This document shows positions 9,547 to 18,452 of a stretch of DNA of 64,000 nt, in pieces. A program made the position numbers and the translations under genes. The notes below the pieces were generated by a model. The model did not search any database, had not been told where the DNA came from, and saw only the letters and a program-made list of their open reading frames with translations. The DNA lies in the NCBI GenBank assembly GCA_964351625.1, contig CAYGOV010000008.1, forward strand, positions 111,532 to 175,531, given 5' to 3'. Position 1 is the first letter of the stretch. Every line of letters begins with the position of its first letter. This DNA comes from Marinoscillum sp964351625. GTDB lineage: Bacteria; Bacteroidota; Bacteroidia; Cytophagales; Cyclobacteriaceae.

Positions 9547-9573
9547 TTAATAAACTTACTTACTGAAGAGGAG

Positions 9574-9604
9574 CCTGATTCATATTAATGGATCAGGTTT
9601 TTTT
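9574..9604 (+). terminator. Rho-independent terminator after rplT
   Basis: CCTGAT and ATCAGG form a 6-bp stem around a 12-nt loop (9574-9597), followed by seven T. It ends the thrS-infC-rpmI-rplT transcript just before the 3' end of the convergent Nudix regulator gene. Confidence 0.85.
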
Positions 9605-9608
9605 ATGC

Positions 9609-10301
9609 CTAAATGGTAAATTCCAAGTGGAAGCCGTGACTCTTAATCTGCTGATATTTGGTCAAGTCAAATTCATAGAGATATGCGCCCTTTTTGGAGT
9701 TGGTCTTATCTTTCTCATCAAGTCGCTTCAATATATCAGTTGCCAAAATTTTCTTCCTGAAATTGCGGTCATCAATGGTACGGCCATAAATGGCTTCATA
9801 AAACTTTAGTAACTGAGGTAGCGTAAAACGGTGAGGTAATAGCTCAAAGCCGATAGGAGAAGCCACTGCATTCTTTTTTAGCTGCTCAATGCCTAGCTGG
9901 AGCATTTCGGAATGATCCATTACCAGATCTGGTATTTCATCCAAACCAAACCAACGAGCCCCATGGGTATTTACAGTGTCTTTGTGTAGGTCATCTAGCT
10001 TTATCAAGCTCCAATAAAGAATAGAAACTACATGTCCACCAGGGTCTCTACTTGATTTTCCGAAAGTTTGTAATTGCTCAAGAAAAACATCATTTAGACC
10101 GGTGAATGTGTTGAGAACTCTTTTAGCTGCTGCAAGGAGGTCTTCATTTTCATTGATAAATCCACCGATAAGTGACCATTCACCAGAAAAAGGCGCTACT
10201 TTTCTTTTGAAAAGTAAGATTTTCATTGATTCCTCTATTGGATCATATCCAAATACCAAACTGTCAATTGAAACCCATATCTTTTCGTGTTCATAGACCA
10301 T
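9609..10301 (-). CDS. Nudix-fold transcriptional regulator (NrtR/AraR type), galactose-locus paralogue
   Basis: This 230-aa protein has a Nudix domain (about 5-150) followed by the C-terminal winged helix typical of NrtR-type regulators (GFELLPHRFTLPQLLKFYEA, then DRNFRKKI). The Nudix box is present in outline (GGFINENEDLLAAAKRVLN) but the metal-binding REUXEE glutamates are replaced (KRVLNTFTGL), so it should bind rather than hydrolyse a ligand. It is divergent from the lacI-type/galK/galE operon and shares with it a promoter containing a 9-bp inverted repeat. It probably senses a sugar or derivative and controls the galactose genes. It is a paralogue of the regulator at 13,666. Confidence 0.82.
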   Translation of the reverse strand: MVYEHEKIWVSIDSLVFGYDPIEESMKILLFKRKVAPFSGEWSLIGGFINENEDLLAAAKRVLNTFTGLNDVFLEQLQTFGKSSRDPGGHVVSILYWSLIKLDDLHKDTVNTHGARWFGLDEIPDLVMDHSEMLQLGIEQLKKNAVASPIGFELLPHRFTLPQLLKFYEAIYGRTIDDRNFRKKILATDILKRLDEKDKTNSKKGAYLYEFDLTKYQQIKSHGFHLEFTI

Positions 10302-10327
10302 AAAAGGACTGAATTTGTAATATTAAT

Positions 10328-10352
10328 ATTAAACGTTAAATTTACGTTTAAT
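10328..10352. promoter_or_regulatory. Operator-like inverted repeat between divergent regulators
   Basis: ATTAAACGT - 7 bp - ACGTTTAAT is a perfect 9-bp inverted repeat in the 78-bp gap between the Nudix regulator and the LacI-type regulator. It could bind either protein; the AAACGT half-site resembles the CG-centred halves favoured by LacI-family proteins. Confidence 0.65.
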
Positions 10353-10379
10353 TAGGCTTAATTCCTAAGATCCCATAGA

Positions 10380-11378
10380 ATGAAACCTGTAGCCACCATT
10401 AAAGACATTGCCCGTGAGCTTGGTATATCCACTTCCACTGTATCTCGCATATTGAATGGACTGCATCAAGGCAATGCTGATCTAGCCAAAAAAGTACAAG
10501 AAACAGCATCAAAACTCAATTATCAAGTAAATACTGCAGCAAAGGGACTTAGAACAAATAAGACCAATTTGATAGGGTTGATCGTTCCCGATGTTGGAGA
10601 TGATTTTTTCTCAGTTGTGCTTTCAGGTATGGAAAGACAAGCTGAGTTAAATGGCTACAACCTAATGATCTGCCAGTCAAATGATTCGATGACCAAGGAG
10701 CGAAACCTGATAAAGTCGCTGATCGCTTGTAACGTAGAAGGGATTCTGATAGCCTCTGCTTTAGAAACAACTGATACCAGTAACCTTGAAATGATTAAGA
10801 AGTCCGGTAAAGAGGCGGTGCTTTTTGATCGTCCACTTGCCAACGATTTGTTTCCTACAGTGGCATTTGATGACTCTCTAGGTACTTACTTAGCTGGAAA
10901 GCACTTAATTGGAGAAGGGCATAAGCGATTCTTGTATTTAGGCTTATCTAAGCAATTGGCCAATGATCATGATCGACTTAATGGGTATGATAAGGCTTTG
11001 AAAGAGAGTGGTTTATCGAATTGTAAGGTGATTTATGTGGATGATATGCCTACAACCGAAGAGAAACTTAAAGCGCACTGGAAATCAGGCGAATATGATG
11101 CAGTTGTATGCTTCAATGATATCATTGCCGCACGAGCTTTGGCTTTCTTTAATGAAAATAAAATACCGGTACCTAGCGAAGTATCTCTTATGGGATTTGA
11201 TAATAGGGTGCTCTGTGAATTCACCTTTCCTAAAATGTCTAGTGTGGAGCATTCGGCAAGAAAAATGGGAGAGATGGCTGCAGAGCAGCTCTTGAAAATA
11301 ATTAGTAACAGCGAAATAGAGACCAAAGAGAATATACCCAAGCTCGTTCTTAGAAATACAACCCGATCTAGATTATGA
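10380..11378 (+). CDS. LacI-family transcriptional regulator of the galactose operon
   Basis: This 332-aa protein starts with the LacI helix-turn-helix and hinge (ATIKDIARELGISTSTVSRI) and continues into a periplasmic-binding-protein-like sensor domain (NLIGLIVPDVGDDFFSVVL, then AVVCFNDIIAARAL, ending with FPKMSSVEHSARKMGE). It overlaps galK by four bases (ATGA), so it is co-translated with galactokinase and most likely controls its own operon from the inverted repeat 28 bp upstream. The effector is presumably galactose or a derivative. Confidence 0.9.
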   Translation: MKPVATIKDIARELGISTSTVSRILNGLHQGNADLAKKVQETASKLNYQVNTAAKGLRTNKTNLIGLIVPDVGDDFFSVVLSGMERQAELNGYNLMICQSNDSMTKERNLIKSLIACNVEGILIASALETTDTSNLEMIKKSGKEAVLFDRPLANDLFPTVAFDDSLGTYLAGKHLIGEGHKRFLYLGLSKQLANDHDRLNGYDKALKESGLSNCKVIYVDDMPTTEEKLKAHWKSGEYDAVVCFNDIIAARALAFFNENKIPVPSEVSLMGFDNRVLCEFTFPKMSSVEHSARKMGEMAAEQLLKIISNSEIETKENIPKLVLRNTTRSRL

Positions 11379-12544
11379 ATCAAGAATTAGTTTCAGCTGT
11401 AAAGGCATCATTTGCTGAGAATTTTGTGGGCACTCCACTGCTTGTATGCGCTCCTGGTCGGATCAATATTATAGGTGAGCATACCGATTACAATATGGGA
11501 TTTGTGCTGCCAGCAGCTGTTGGGCATGGGATTTACTTTGCGATGGCGTCTTCTGGTGACGCTGATAGTTGTAGCTTAATTTCCCTAGATATGGAAGAAC
11601 GCTATGATTTTAAGGTTTCGGAGATAAAGCCTCTCGGGCAAGACTCTTGGCAGAATTATATATTAGGTGTGGTAGCTGAAATTCAAAAGGCTGGCGGCAA
11701 ACTAGAAGGATTTAATCTTGTGTTTTCTGGTGATGTGCCAAGAGGATCTGGTATGTCATCGTCAGCAGCTCTTGAGTGTGGAATATGTCTCGGTTTGAAT
11801 GAATTGTTCGGGTTGGGTTTCGATAAGGTAACTATGGTAAAAATGTCGCAGAAAGCTGAACATAATTATGCAGGGGTGATGTGCGGCATTATGGATCAGT
11901 TTGCCAGTATGATGGGTAAAGAGGATCAAGTGTTGCTATTAGACTGTAAAACCTTGGAGTACCATCACTTCCCGATGGTGCTAGAGAACATTACCTTAAT
12001 GCTATGTAACTCCAATGTAAGCCATAGTTTGGCGAGTTCTGAATACAATACTCGAAGACTGCAATGCAATGAAGGTGTAGCAATTCTGCAAAAGAAATAT
12101 GAAGGCATTGAGTCGTTGCGAGACGTGAATATGTGGCAGTTAAATAACAGTAAGTCAGAGCTTTCAGAGGTAATTTTTAAACGGTGTAAATACGTAATTG
12201 AGGAGAACGAGCGTGTACATGCCATCGTAGCAGCACTTCAAGAAGATGACCTTAAACAAGTAGGGGAAATTCTTAAAGTGGCACAACTAGCTATGGCTTA
12301 TGAATATGAGGTTACTTGTCCTGAAATTGATTTTATGGCGGATTTCGCAAATCAAAGAAGTGAAGTACTTGGTGCAAGAATGATGGGTGGCGGCTTTGGA
12401 GGTTGTACCCTAAACCTGATAGAGAAGGGTAAGGAAAAGGCTTTCGTAGCTGCATTAGATGCGGCGTATAAGGCAAAGTTCAATAAGAATATCATGCCAG
12501 TAGAAATAGTCATTTCTGACGGTGTGCATATAGTTAAATCATAA
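11375..12544 (+). CDS. galK: Galactokinase
   Basis: GHMP-family kinase of 389 aa that phosphorylates galactose at C1 with ATP, the first committed step of the Leloir pathway. It shows the galactokinase signature GRINIIGEHTDYNMGFVLP (about 28-46), the phosphate-binding loop PRGSGMSSSAALE (about 124-136) and the C-terminal GGGFGGC motif. The start overlaps the LacI-type gene; galE follows 27 bp later. No galT (uridylyltransferase) is in the window, so the middle step must be encoded elsewhere or be replaced. Confidence 0.96.
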   Translation: MNQELVSAVKASFAENFVGTPLLVCAPGRINIIGEHTDYNMGFVLPAAVGHGIYFAMASSGDADSCSLISLDMEERYDFKVSEIKPLGQDSWQNYILGVVAEIQKAGGKLEGFNLVFSGDVPRGSGMSSSAALECGICLGLNELFGLGFDKVTMVKMSQKAEHNYAGVMCGIMDQFASMMGKEDQVLLLDCKTLEYHHFPMVLENITLMLCNSNVSHSLASSEYNTRRLQCNEGVAILQKKYEGIESLRDVNMWQLNNSKSELSEVIFKRCKYVIEENERVHAIVAALQEDDLKQVGEILKVAQLAMAYEYEVTCPEIDFMADFANQRSEVLGARMMGGGFGGCTLNLIEKGKEKAFVAALDAAYKAKFNKNIMPVEIVISDGVHIVKS

Positions 12545-12571
12545 AATCAACAATATTAATATTACAATCCA

Positions 12572-13588
12572 ATGAAGAAAGTATTAGTAACTGGAGGTAC
12601 AGGATTTATAGGTTCGCACACTGTAGTGGAGTTGATCAATAAGGGATATAAGACCGTAATCATTGATAATCTGTCCAATTCAAAAATTGAAGTACTGGAT
12701 TCTATTGAAAAGATTACGGGTACCAGACCTACTTTTTATCAATTGGATATTTGTGATCAAGTTGCCCTGTCAGCGATGTTTGATAAAGAGTCTGATATTG
12801 TTTCCATTATACATTTTGCGGCAAGCAAGGCTGTGGGAGAATCAGTAATTAAGCCACTTCTTTACTATAGAAACAATGCTGTCTCTCTGATGAATCTTCT
12901 AGAGGAGATGATCAAGAGAAATATATCAGATATCATATTTTCATCATCGTGTACCGTATATGGTCAACCTGAGAAATTGCCGGTAACTGAGCAAACACCA
13001 TTTCAGCCTGCAGAATCGCCATACGGAAATACAAAACAAATCTGTGAGGAAATACTCAGAGATACGTCAAAGGCGAATCCTGCGCTCAGAGCCATAGCAC
13101 TACGCTATTTTAATCCAGTAGGTGCACACGAGTCTGCCTTGATAGGAGAACTGCCTCTGGGTGTACCTGGAAACCTTGTGCCATTTATTACTCAGACAGC
13201 TGCCGGGATAAGAAAGGAACTGAGCATCTTCGGAAGTGATTACAATACGCCAGATGGCACTGCTGTCAGAGATTACATCCATGTGGTGGATCTGGCCAAG
13301 GCACATGTGATAGCTGTGGAGAGGTTACTTGAAGGAAAAGAGAAATCCAATTTTGAATTTTTCAATATTGGAACAGGCATTGGATTCTCAGTATTGGCAG
13401 CTGTGAAGAAGTTTGAGGAAGTAAATGATCTGAAGCTGAACTACAAATTGGTAGATAGGCGACCTGGTGATGTTGAGCAAATATATGCGGACACTTCTTT
13501 TGCCAATGAAGAACTTGGCTGGAAAGCCGAACTTGGTTTGGAAGAAATGATGCGATCTGCCTGGGAATGGCAGAAGACAATTAAGTAA
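12572..13588 (+). CDS. galE: UDP-glucose 4-epimerase
   Basis: A 338-aa extended short-chain dehydrogenase that interconverts UDP-galactose and UDP-glucose. The NAD-binding motif GGTGFIGSHT is at residues 7-16, the catalytic serine region is FSSSCTVYG and the YxxxK pair is in SPYGNTK. The C-terminal part includes NIGTGIGFSVLAAVKKF and RRPGDVEQIYADTS, typical of GalE. Third gene of the regulator-galK-galE operon, ended by a strong terminator. Confidence 0.96.
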   Translation: MKKVLVTGGTGFIGSHTVVELINKGYKTVIIDNLSNSKIEVLDSIEKITGTRPTFYQLDICDQVALSAMFDKESDIVSIIHFAASKAVGESVIKPLLYYRNNAVSLMNLLEEMIKRNISDIIFSSSCTVYGQPEKLPVTEQTPFQPAESPYGNTKQICEEILRDTSKANPALRAIALRYFNPVGAHESALIGELPLGVPGNLVPFITQTAAGIRKELSIFGSDYNTPDGTAVRDYIHVVDLAKAHVIAVERLLEGKEKSNFEFFNIGTGIGFSVLAAVKKFEEVNDLKLNYKLVDRRPGDVEQIYADTSFANEELGWKAELGLEEMMRSAWEWQKTIK

Positions 13589-13613
13589 TAATGTGAATAG
13601 TTTTGAAAAGAAG

Positions 13614-13638
13614 GCCGCTGGATATAGCGGCTTTTTTT
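13614..13638 (+). terminator. Rho-independent terminator after galE
   Basis: GCCGCT-GGATAT-AGCGGC forms a GC-rich 6-bp stem with a 6-nt loop, followed by seven T. It closes the galactose operon ahead of the convergent arabinose regulator. Confidence 0.92.
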
Positions 13639-13665
13639 ATGTACATTTTTAATTCACAAGCAGAA

Positions 13666-14313
13666 CTAAAAATTAGAATATTTAAATAGAAATGAACCTT
13701 TCTTACTAGAACTCATATCTTTTTCTTCAAGCTTCTCAAGTATATTCATTTGAGTGATTTTCTTAATGAAATTCCTTTTGTCTAATGGCTGACCCAATAT
13801 TGCTTCATATAGTTTTTGAAGTTGGAGCATGGTGAATTTCTCTGGCAGGAGCTCAAAGCCAACCGGCTCGACCATCACACGATTTCGCAGGTGTAAAATG
13901 GCTTCATTCACTATTTCCTGATGATCAAATATAAGTGGGGGGATTTCATTCAAACTAAACCATTGTGCTGAGTATTGATCGGATAGCTTTTCATTGTGCT
14001 TCGCAATGTCAATTAACGCATAATATGGTATTGAAATAGTACGCTCTGCCGAATCCCTCTTTGGATCACTAAATGCAGGTATTTGTTGTAGAAAAACTTG
14101 CTTCAATCCTGTAAGAATATGAAGAACCCTCGTGGCGGCCTCTAGTAATGTTTCGTCCCTATTTAAAAATCCACCCATCAAAGACCAAGAACCTTTCTCT
14201 GGCTCAAATCCTCTTTTGATTAAAAGGATTTTTAAGTCCTCATTGTCAAACCCAAATATGATGCAGTCTACGGCAAGTAGAAATCTTGGGCTAGCGGAAT
14301 AATTGTGTGTCAT
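13666..14313 (-). CDS. araR: Nudix-fold regulator of arabinose utilisation (AraR-like)
   Basis: A 215-aa protein with an N-terminal Nudix domain and a C-terminal winged helix (GFELLPEKFTMLQLQKLYEA, then DKRNFIKKITQMNILEKLEE). The Nudix box GGFLNRDETLLEAATRVLH lacks the catalytic glutamate pair (RVLHILTGL), so hydrolase activity is unlikely. It is divergent from araB-araD-araA. A Nudix-family AraR that responds to arabinose is known from Bacteroides thetaiotaomicron, and this has the same architecture and context, so the same role is inferred. Its closest relative in the window is the protein at 9,609. Confidence 0.8.
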   Translation of the reverse strand: MTHNYSASPRFLLAVDCIIFGFDNEDLKILLIKRGFEPEKGSWSLMGGFLNRDETLLEAATRVLHILTGLKQVFLQQIPAFSDPKRDSAERTISIPYYALIDIAKHNEKLSDQYSAQWFSLNEIPPLIFDHQEIVNEAILHLRNRVMVEPVGFELLPEKFTMLQLQKLYEAILGQPLDKRNFIKKITQMNILEKLEEKDMSSSKKGSFLFKYSNF

Positions 14314-14420
14314 CAGAGTTTAAAACTAAAGCTTGTTAATGGTTACTGCAAATGGGAATCGCTCACTAAAGATAATCTTAAAATAATAAATGTAAATAAT
14401 ACACTTGTTAAATAAATTTC

Positions 14421-14431
14421 ACTAATTTAGT
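14421..14431. promoter_or_regulatory. Short palindrome in the araR-araB promoter region
   Basis: ACTAA-T-TTAGT lies in the 215-bp divergent promoter region between the Nudix regulator and araB. It is the clearest symmetric site I see there, but the arms are only 5 bp in AT-rich DNA, so its use as an operator is weakly supported. Confidence 0.25.
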
Positions 14432-14528
14432 TCTTCACTGATAATAGACTAACAAATATCCCGATTAGATAAGTTTAAATTAAGTATTTGTAATTGGGGG
14501 TGAGTTTTGGATTAATAATAGAAATAAA

Positions 14529-16190
14529 ATGAGTCAACAATATGTAATTGGATTGGATTTTGGGTCTGATTCTGTAAGAGCAGTACTTGTAGATGCCAGC
14601 TCAGGCAAAACAGTAGCTAGCAAAGTGCATTGGTATGCACGCTGGAAAGAAGGAAAGTATTGCCGACCAGCGATCAATCAATTCAGACAGCATCCACTTG
14701 ATCTTATCGAAGGAATGGAAACGACCATCCTCTCTGTAGTACAAACTAGTGGAGTAGATAAGCAAAGCATTAAAGGTATCTGTATCGATACCACAGGATC
14801 TTCCCCTATTCCAGTAGATAAGGATGGTATTGCGCTTTCTCTGAAACCAGGCTTTGGAGAAAATCCGAATGCCATGATGGTGCTATGGAAGGATCATACG
14901 GCCATAGCAGAAGCTGACGAAATCAACGAACTAGCCCGTAACTGGGGAGGAGAAGATTTTACCAAATACGAAGGAGGAATCTATTCTTCAGAGTGGTTTT
15001 GGGCCAAGGTCCTTCATGTTTCTCGTCAAGATGCGGAAGTGAAAAAGGCCACGCACTCATGGGTAGAACATTGTGATTATATGACTTATCTACTAGTAGG
15101 GGATTCCAATATAGATGATCTAATGAGGAGCCGATGTGCCGCAGGGCATAAAGCTATGTGGCATGAGTCATGGGGTGGTTTGCCACCTGCTGACTTCTTA
15201 GCAAAACTAGATCCATATTTGGCCGAACTTCGAGACAGATTGTACATTGACACTTTTACAAGTGATCTATCAGCAGGAACCCTCAACACTGAATGGGCCG
15301 AGCGTTTAGGCTTAAGCCAAGACACCATAGTAAGTGTCGGCACGTTTGACGCGCATGCAGGTGCTGTCGGAGCAGAGGTAGAAGAATACACGCTTGTGAG
15401 AGTGATGGGTACTTCTACCTGCGATATTATTGTTTCTCCAGCAGGAGTGATTGGTGATAAGACGGTAGAGGGAATCTGCGGACAGGTAGATGGATCAGTA
15501 ATCCCGGGCATGATCGGCTTAGAAGCCGGACAGTCCGCTTTTGGTGATGTACTGGCTTGGTTCAAGGATGTGGTTTCTTGGCCTTTGGAAAACCTCAAGT
15601 CACTATCGCTCACGCCAGATCAAATAGAAATAGCAAAATCTGAAATCGTGGCTGAGCTTTCTAAACAAGCGGCTTTAACGCCTATCAGCGAAAGTGCGCC
15701 AATCGCTTTGGATTGGGTCAACGGCAGAAGAACGCCGGATGCCAATCAATCTTTGAAAGCTGCATTCGTAAATCTCAGCTTGGGTACACGCGCCCCACAC
15801 ATGTTCCGTGCATTGGTGGAAGCCATTTGCTTTGGCTCCAAAAAAATTGTTGATCGCTTTATTGATCAAGGTGTAGAGATACGCTCTGTGGTTGGTATTG
15901 GAGGTGTGGCGAAGAAGTCAGACTTTATCATGCAGACTTTGGCTGACGTCCTCAATATGCCTATCAAAATAGCAGTTTCTGAACAAGCGCCTGCACTGGG
16001 CGCCGCTATGTATGCTGCAGTAGCCGCTGGTATTCATTCAGACATGAAAGCTGCAGCAGAGGCAATGGGAAATGGTTTTGAAAAAACTTATACACCTCAA
16101 GCGGATCAAGTGGCGCTCTATGCGGAGATCTACAAGAAGTATGAGCTGCTAGGAGCCTTTGTAGAGAAAAATATCAACACAAAACATTAA
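14529..16190 (+). CDS. araB: Ribulokinase
   Basis: FGGY-family sugar kinase of 553 aa that phosphorylates L-ribulose to L-ribulose-5-phosphate, the second step of bacterial arabinose use. The N-terminal phosphate loop GLDFGSDSVRAVLVDASSG and the later VRVMGTSTCDIIV and SVVGIGGVAKKSDFIMQ blocks are typical of AraB. Length matches the family. It is first in a five-gene plus-strand operon with araD 3 bp behind it. Expression is expected to be controlled by the divergent AraR-like protein. Confidence 0.95.
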   Translation: MSQQYVIGLDFGSDSVRAVLVDASSGKTVASKVHWYARWKEGKYCRPAINQFRQHPLDLIEGMETTILSVVQTSGVDKQSIKGICIDTTGSSPIPVDKDGIALSLKPGFGENPNAMMVLWKDHTAIAEADEINELARNWGGEDFTKYEGGIYSSEWFWAKVLHVSRQDAEVKKATHSWVEHCDYMTYLLVGDSNIDDLMRSRCAAGHKAMWHESWGGLPPADFLAKLDPYLAELRDRLYIDTFTSDLSAGTLNTEWAERLGLSQDTIVSVGTFDAHAGAVGAEVEEYTLVRVMGTSTCDIIVSPAGVIGDKTVEGICGQVDGSVIPGMIGLEAGQSAFGDVLAWFKDVVSWPLENLKSLSLTPDQIEIAKSEIVAELSKQAALTPISESAPIALDWVNGRRTPDANQSLKAAFVNLSLGTRAPHMFRALVEAICFGSKKIVDRFIDQGVEIRSVVGIGGVAKKSDFIMQTLADVLNMPIKIAVSEQAPALGAAMYAAVAAGIHSDMKAAAEAMGNGFEKTYTPQADQVALYAEIYKKYELLGAFVEKNINTKH

Positions 16191-16193
16191 GAA

Positions 16194-16892
16194 ATGTCTA
16201 AATATCAAGCGATAAAACAAGAGTGCTATGAAGCCAATATGGAGCTACCAAAGCTCGGCTTGGTGGTATACACCTTTGGAAACGTGAGCGCAGTAGATCG
16301 CGAAAACGGAGTTTTTGCGATCAAGCCAAGCGGCGTACCTTATGAGGATTTGAAGCCAGAAGATATCGTCGTACTTAATTTTGAGAATGAAGTTTTAGAG
16401 GGCAAAATGCGACCATCTTCCGATACCAAAACCCATGCTTATCTTTATAAAACATGGGAAGATATAGGTGGAATCGCGCATACGCATGCGACCTATTCCG
16501 TGGCTTGGGCACAAGCCCAAATGGATATTCCCATCTTCGGTACCACTCATGCCGATCACCTGACCAACGACATACCTTGTGCACCTCCAATGAGTGATGA
16601 GCTAATTGCTGGGAATTATGAGCACATGACAGGTCAGCAGATTTTGGATTGCTTCAAAGACAAAGGACTTTCTCATAAAGAAGTGGAAATGGTGCTCTTG
16701 GGTAATCACGGTCCATTCGCTTGGGGAAAAACAGCAGCTAAAGCTGTTTATAATAGCCGCGTGCTAGAAGAACTAGCTAAAATGGCCTATCTGACTTTGC
16801 AGATCAACCCAAATGCACCTAGACTAAAGGATGCATTGATTAAAAAACACTACGATAGAAAACACGGACAAAACGCCTATTACGGGCAGTAA
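16194..16892 (+). CDS. araD: L-ribulose-5-phosphate 4-epimerase
   Basis: Class II aldolase-fold metalloenzyme of 232 aa that converts L-ribulose-5-phosphate to D-xylulose-5-phosphate, feeding the pentose phosphate pathway. Zinc ligands are seen in HTHATYSVAWAQ and the later GNHGPFAWG; the phosphate-binding segment is IKPSGVPYEDL. It starts 3 bp after araB and ends 11 bp before araA. Confidence 0.96.
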   Translation: MSKYQAIKQECYEANMELPKLGLVVYTFGNVSAVDRENGVFAIKPSGVPYEDLKPEDIVVLNFENEVLEGKMRPSSDTKTHAYLYKTWEDIGGIAHTHATYSVAWAQAQMDIPIFGTTHADHLTNDIPCAPPMSDELIAGNYEHMTGQQILDCFKDKGLSHKEVEMVLLGNHGPFAWGKTAAKAVYNSRVLEELAKMAYLTLQINPNAPRLKDALIKKHYDRKHGQNAYYGQ

Positions 16893-16903
16893 TTAATAGA
16901 ACA

Positions 16904-18400
16904 ATGATGAATTTAAATAATAATGAAATTTGGTTTGTAACAGGTAGCCAACACCTCTACGGTGATGTGATTTTGGGCAATGTTGCGGTACACTCTCAGG
17001 AAATAGCCAAGGCTTTGGATGCAAGTCCATCGATACCTGTTTCTGTGATTTACAAGCCTGTGGTAAAGTCTCCTGAGGAAATCACGAGTGTATGCCAAGC
17101 GGCAAACAATACTCCAGAATGTATCGGAGTGGTGGTGTGGATGCATACTTTCTCGCCTGCTAAAATGTGGATCAGAGGTTTGCAGATCTTGAGAAAGCCT
17201 CTAGCGCATTTTCATACACAGTATAACACGGAGATTCCATGGAGCGAAATTGATATGGATTTCATGAATGAAAACCAGTCTGCCCATGGTGGTCGTGAGT
17301 TTGGATTCATGGCCAGTCGTCTGAGAAAGAATAGAAAAGTGATCGTGGGTCACTGGAAAGATGAGAGCGCTCGTTTACAAATTGGCAACTGGGCAAGAGT
17401 AGCAGCAGGATGGAAAGCACTTCAGCAATTGAAGCTGGCAAGAATCGGTGACAATATGCGTCAAGTAGCTGTCACTGAGGGTGATAAAGTAGAAGCGCAA
17501 ATGCGCTTTGGCTTTCAGGTGAATGGATATGGAATAGGCGATGTTGTTGCCTTTCTCAACCAAGTGACTGATGCAGAGGTAGATAAGCTTGTAAAAACAT
17601 ATGGTGAACAATATGAAATCACATCAGCTGTACTGGCAAGCCATTCTTTAAAAGATGCGGCCAAAATAGAATTGGGGATGCGTGCCTTCTTAGAAGATGG
17701 TGGTTTTGGTGCTTATACAGATACGTTTGAAGATTTGCACGGCTTCAAGCAGCTTCCAGGTATTGCTACTCAGCGATTGATGGCTGATGGTTATGGCTTT
17801 GGTGGCGAGGGTGACTGGAAAACCTCAGCAATGCTTTATGCATTGAAAGTCATGGATCAAGGTTTGGTAGGTGGCACTTCATTTATGGAGGATTATACCT
17901 ATGATTTCAGAAATGGAAGATCAAGAGTATTGGGCTCACATATGTTGGAAATCTGCCCATCTATAGCTTCAGGTAAGCCAAGATGCGAAGTGCATCCATT
18001 GGGAATAGGTGGCAAAGAAGATCCTGCCCGTTTGGTATTTGATGTAGCTTCTGGGCCTGCGATCAATGTATCGTTGGTTGATATGGGTAACAGATTCCGT
18101 CTCATTGTCAATGAAGTAGATGCAGTAGAGCCAGAGCATAAGTTGCCTAAACTGCCTGTAGCTCGCGTACTTTGGGACCCTAAGCCAAATATGCAAGTGG
18201 CTGCTCAAACTTGGATCCATGCTGGAGGCGCTCACCATACGGTCTTTAGCAAGACGCTCACTACAGAGTTTATCGAGGATTTTGCCGAAATGGCAGGAGT
18301 GGAGCTGGTCGTAATAGATAAAGATACAGTGACAAGAAACTTCAAAGATCAATTGCATTGGAATGAAGTTTATTATCACTTATTTGAAAATAGAGGCTAA
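16904..18400 (+). CDS. araA: L-arabinose isomerase
   Basis: The 498-aa enzyme isomerises L-arabinose to L-ribulose with a divalent metal. Recognisable AraA segments are EIWFVTGSQHLYGD at the N-terminus, GVVVWMHTFSPAKMWI, LAHFHTQYNTEIPW and MEDYTYDF, with the C-terminal HAGGAHHTVFS. Length is standard. It is the third gene of the operon; together with AraB and AraD it completes the pathway from arabinose to xylulose-5-phosphate. Confidence 0.97.
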   Translation: MMNLNNNEIWFVTGSQHLYGDVILGNVAVHSQEIAKALDASPSIPVSVIYKPVVKSPEEITSVCQAANNTPECIGVVVWMHTFSPAKMWIRGLQILRKPLAHFHTQYNTEIPWSEIDMDFMNENQSAHGGREFGFMASRLRKNRKVIVGHWKDESARLQIGNWARVAAGWKALQQLKLARIGDNMRQVAVTEGDKVEAQMRFGFQVNGYGIGDVVAFLNQVTDAEVDKLVKTYGEQYEITSAVLASHSLKDAAKIELGMRAFLEDGGFGAYTDTFEDLHGFKQLPGIATQRLMADGYGFGGEGDWKTSAMLYALKVMDQGLVGGTSFMEDYTYDFRNGRSRVLGSHMLEICPSIASGKPRCEVHPLGIGGKEDPARLVFDVASGPAINVSLVDMGNRFRLIVNEVDAVEPEHKLPKLPVARVLWDPKPNMQVAAQTWIHAGGAHHTVFSKTLTTEFIEDFAEMAGVELVVIDKDTVTRNFKDQLHWNEVYYHLFENRG

Positions 18401-18452
18401 TTTCTTAGCCAATACTTAATAAACAACATCAACCTAACTTAATATTTGAACT

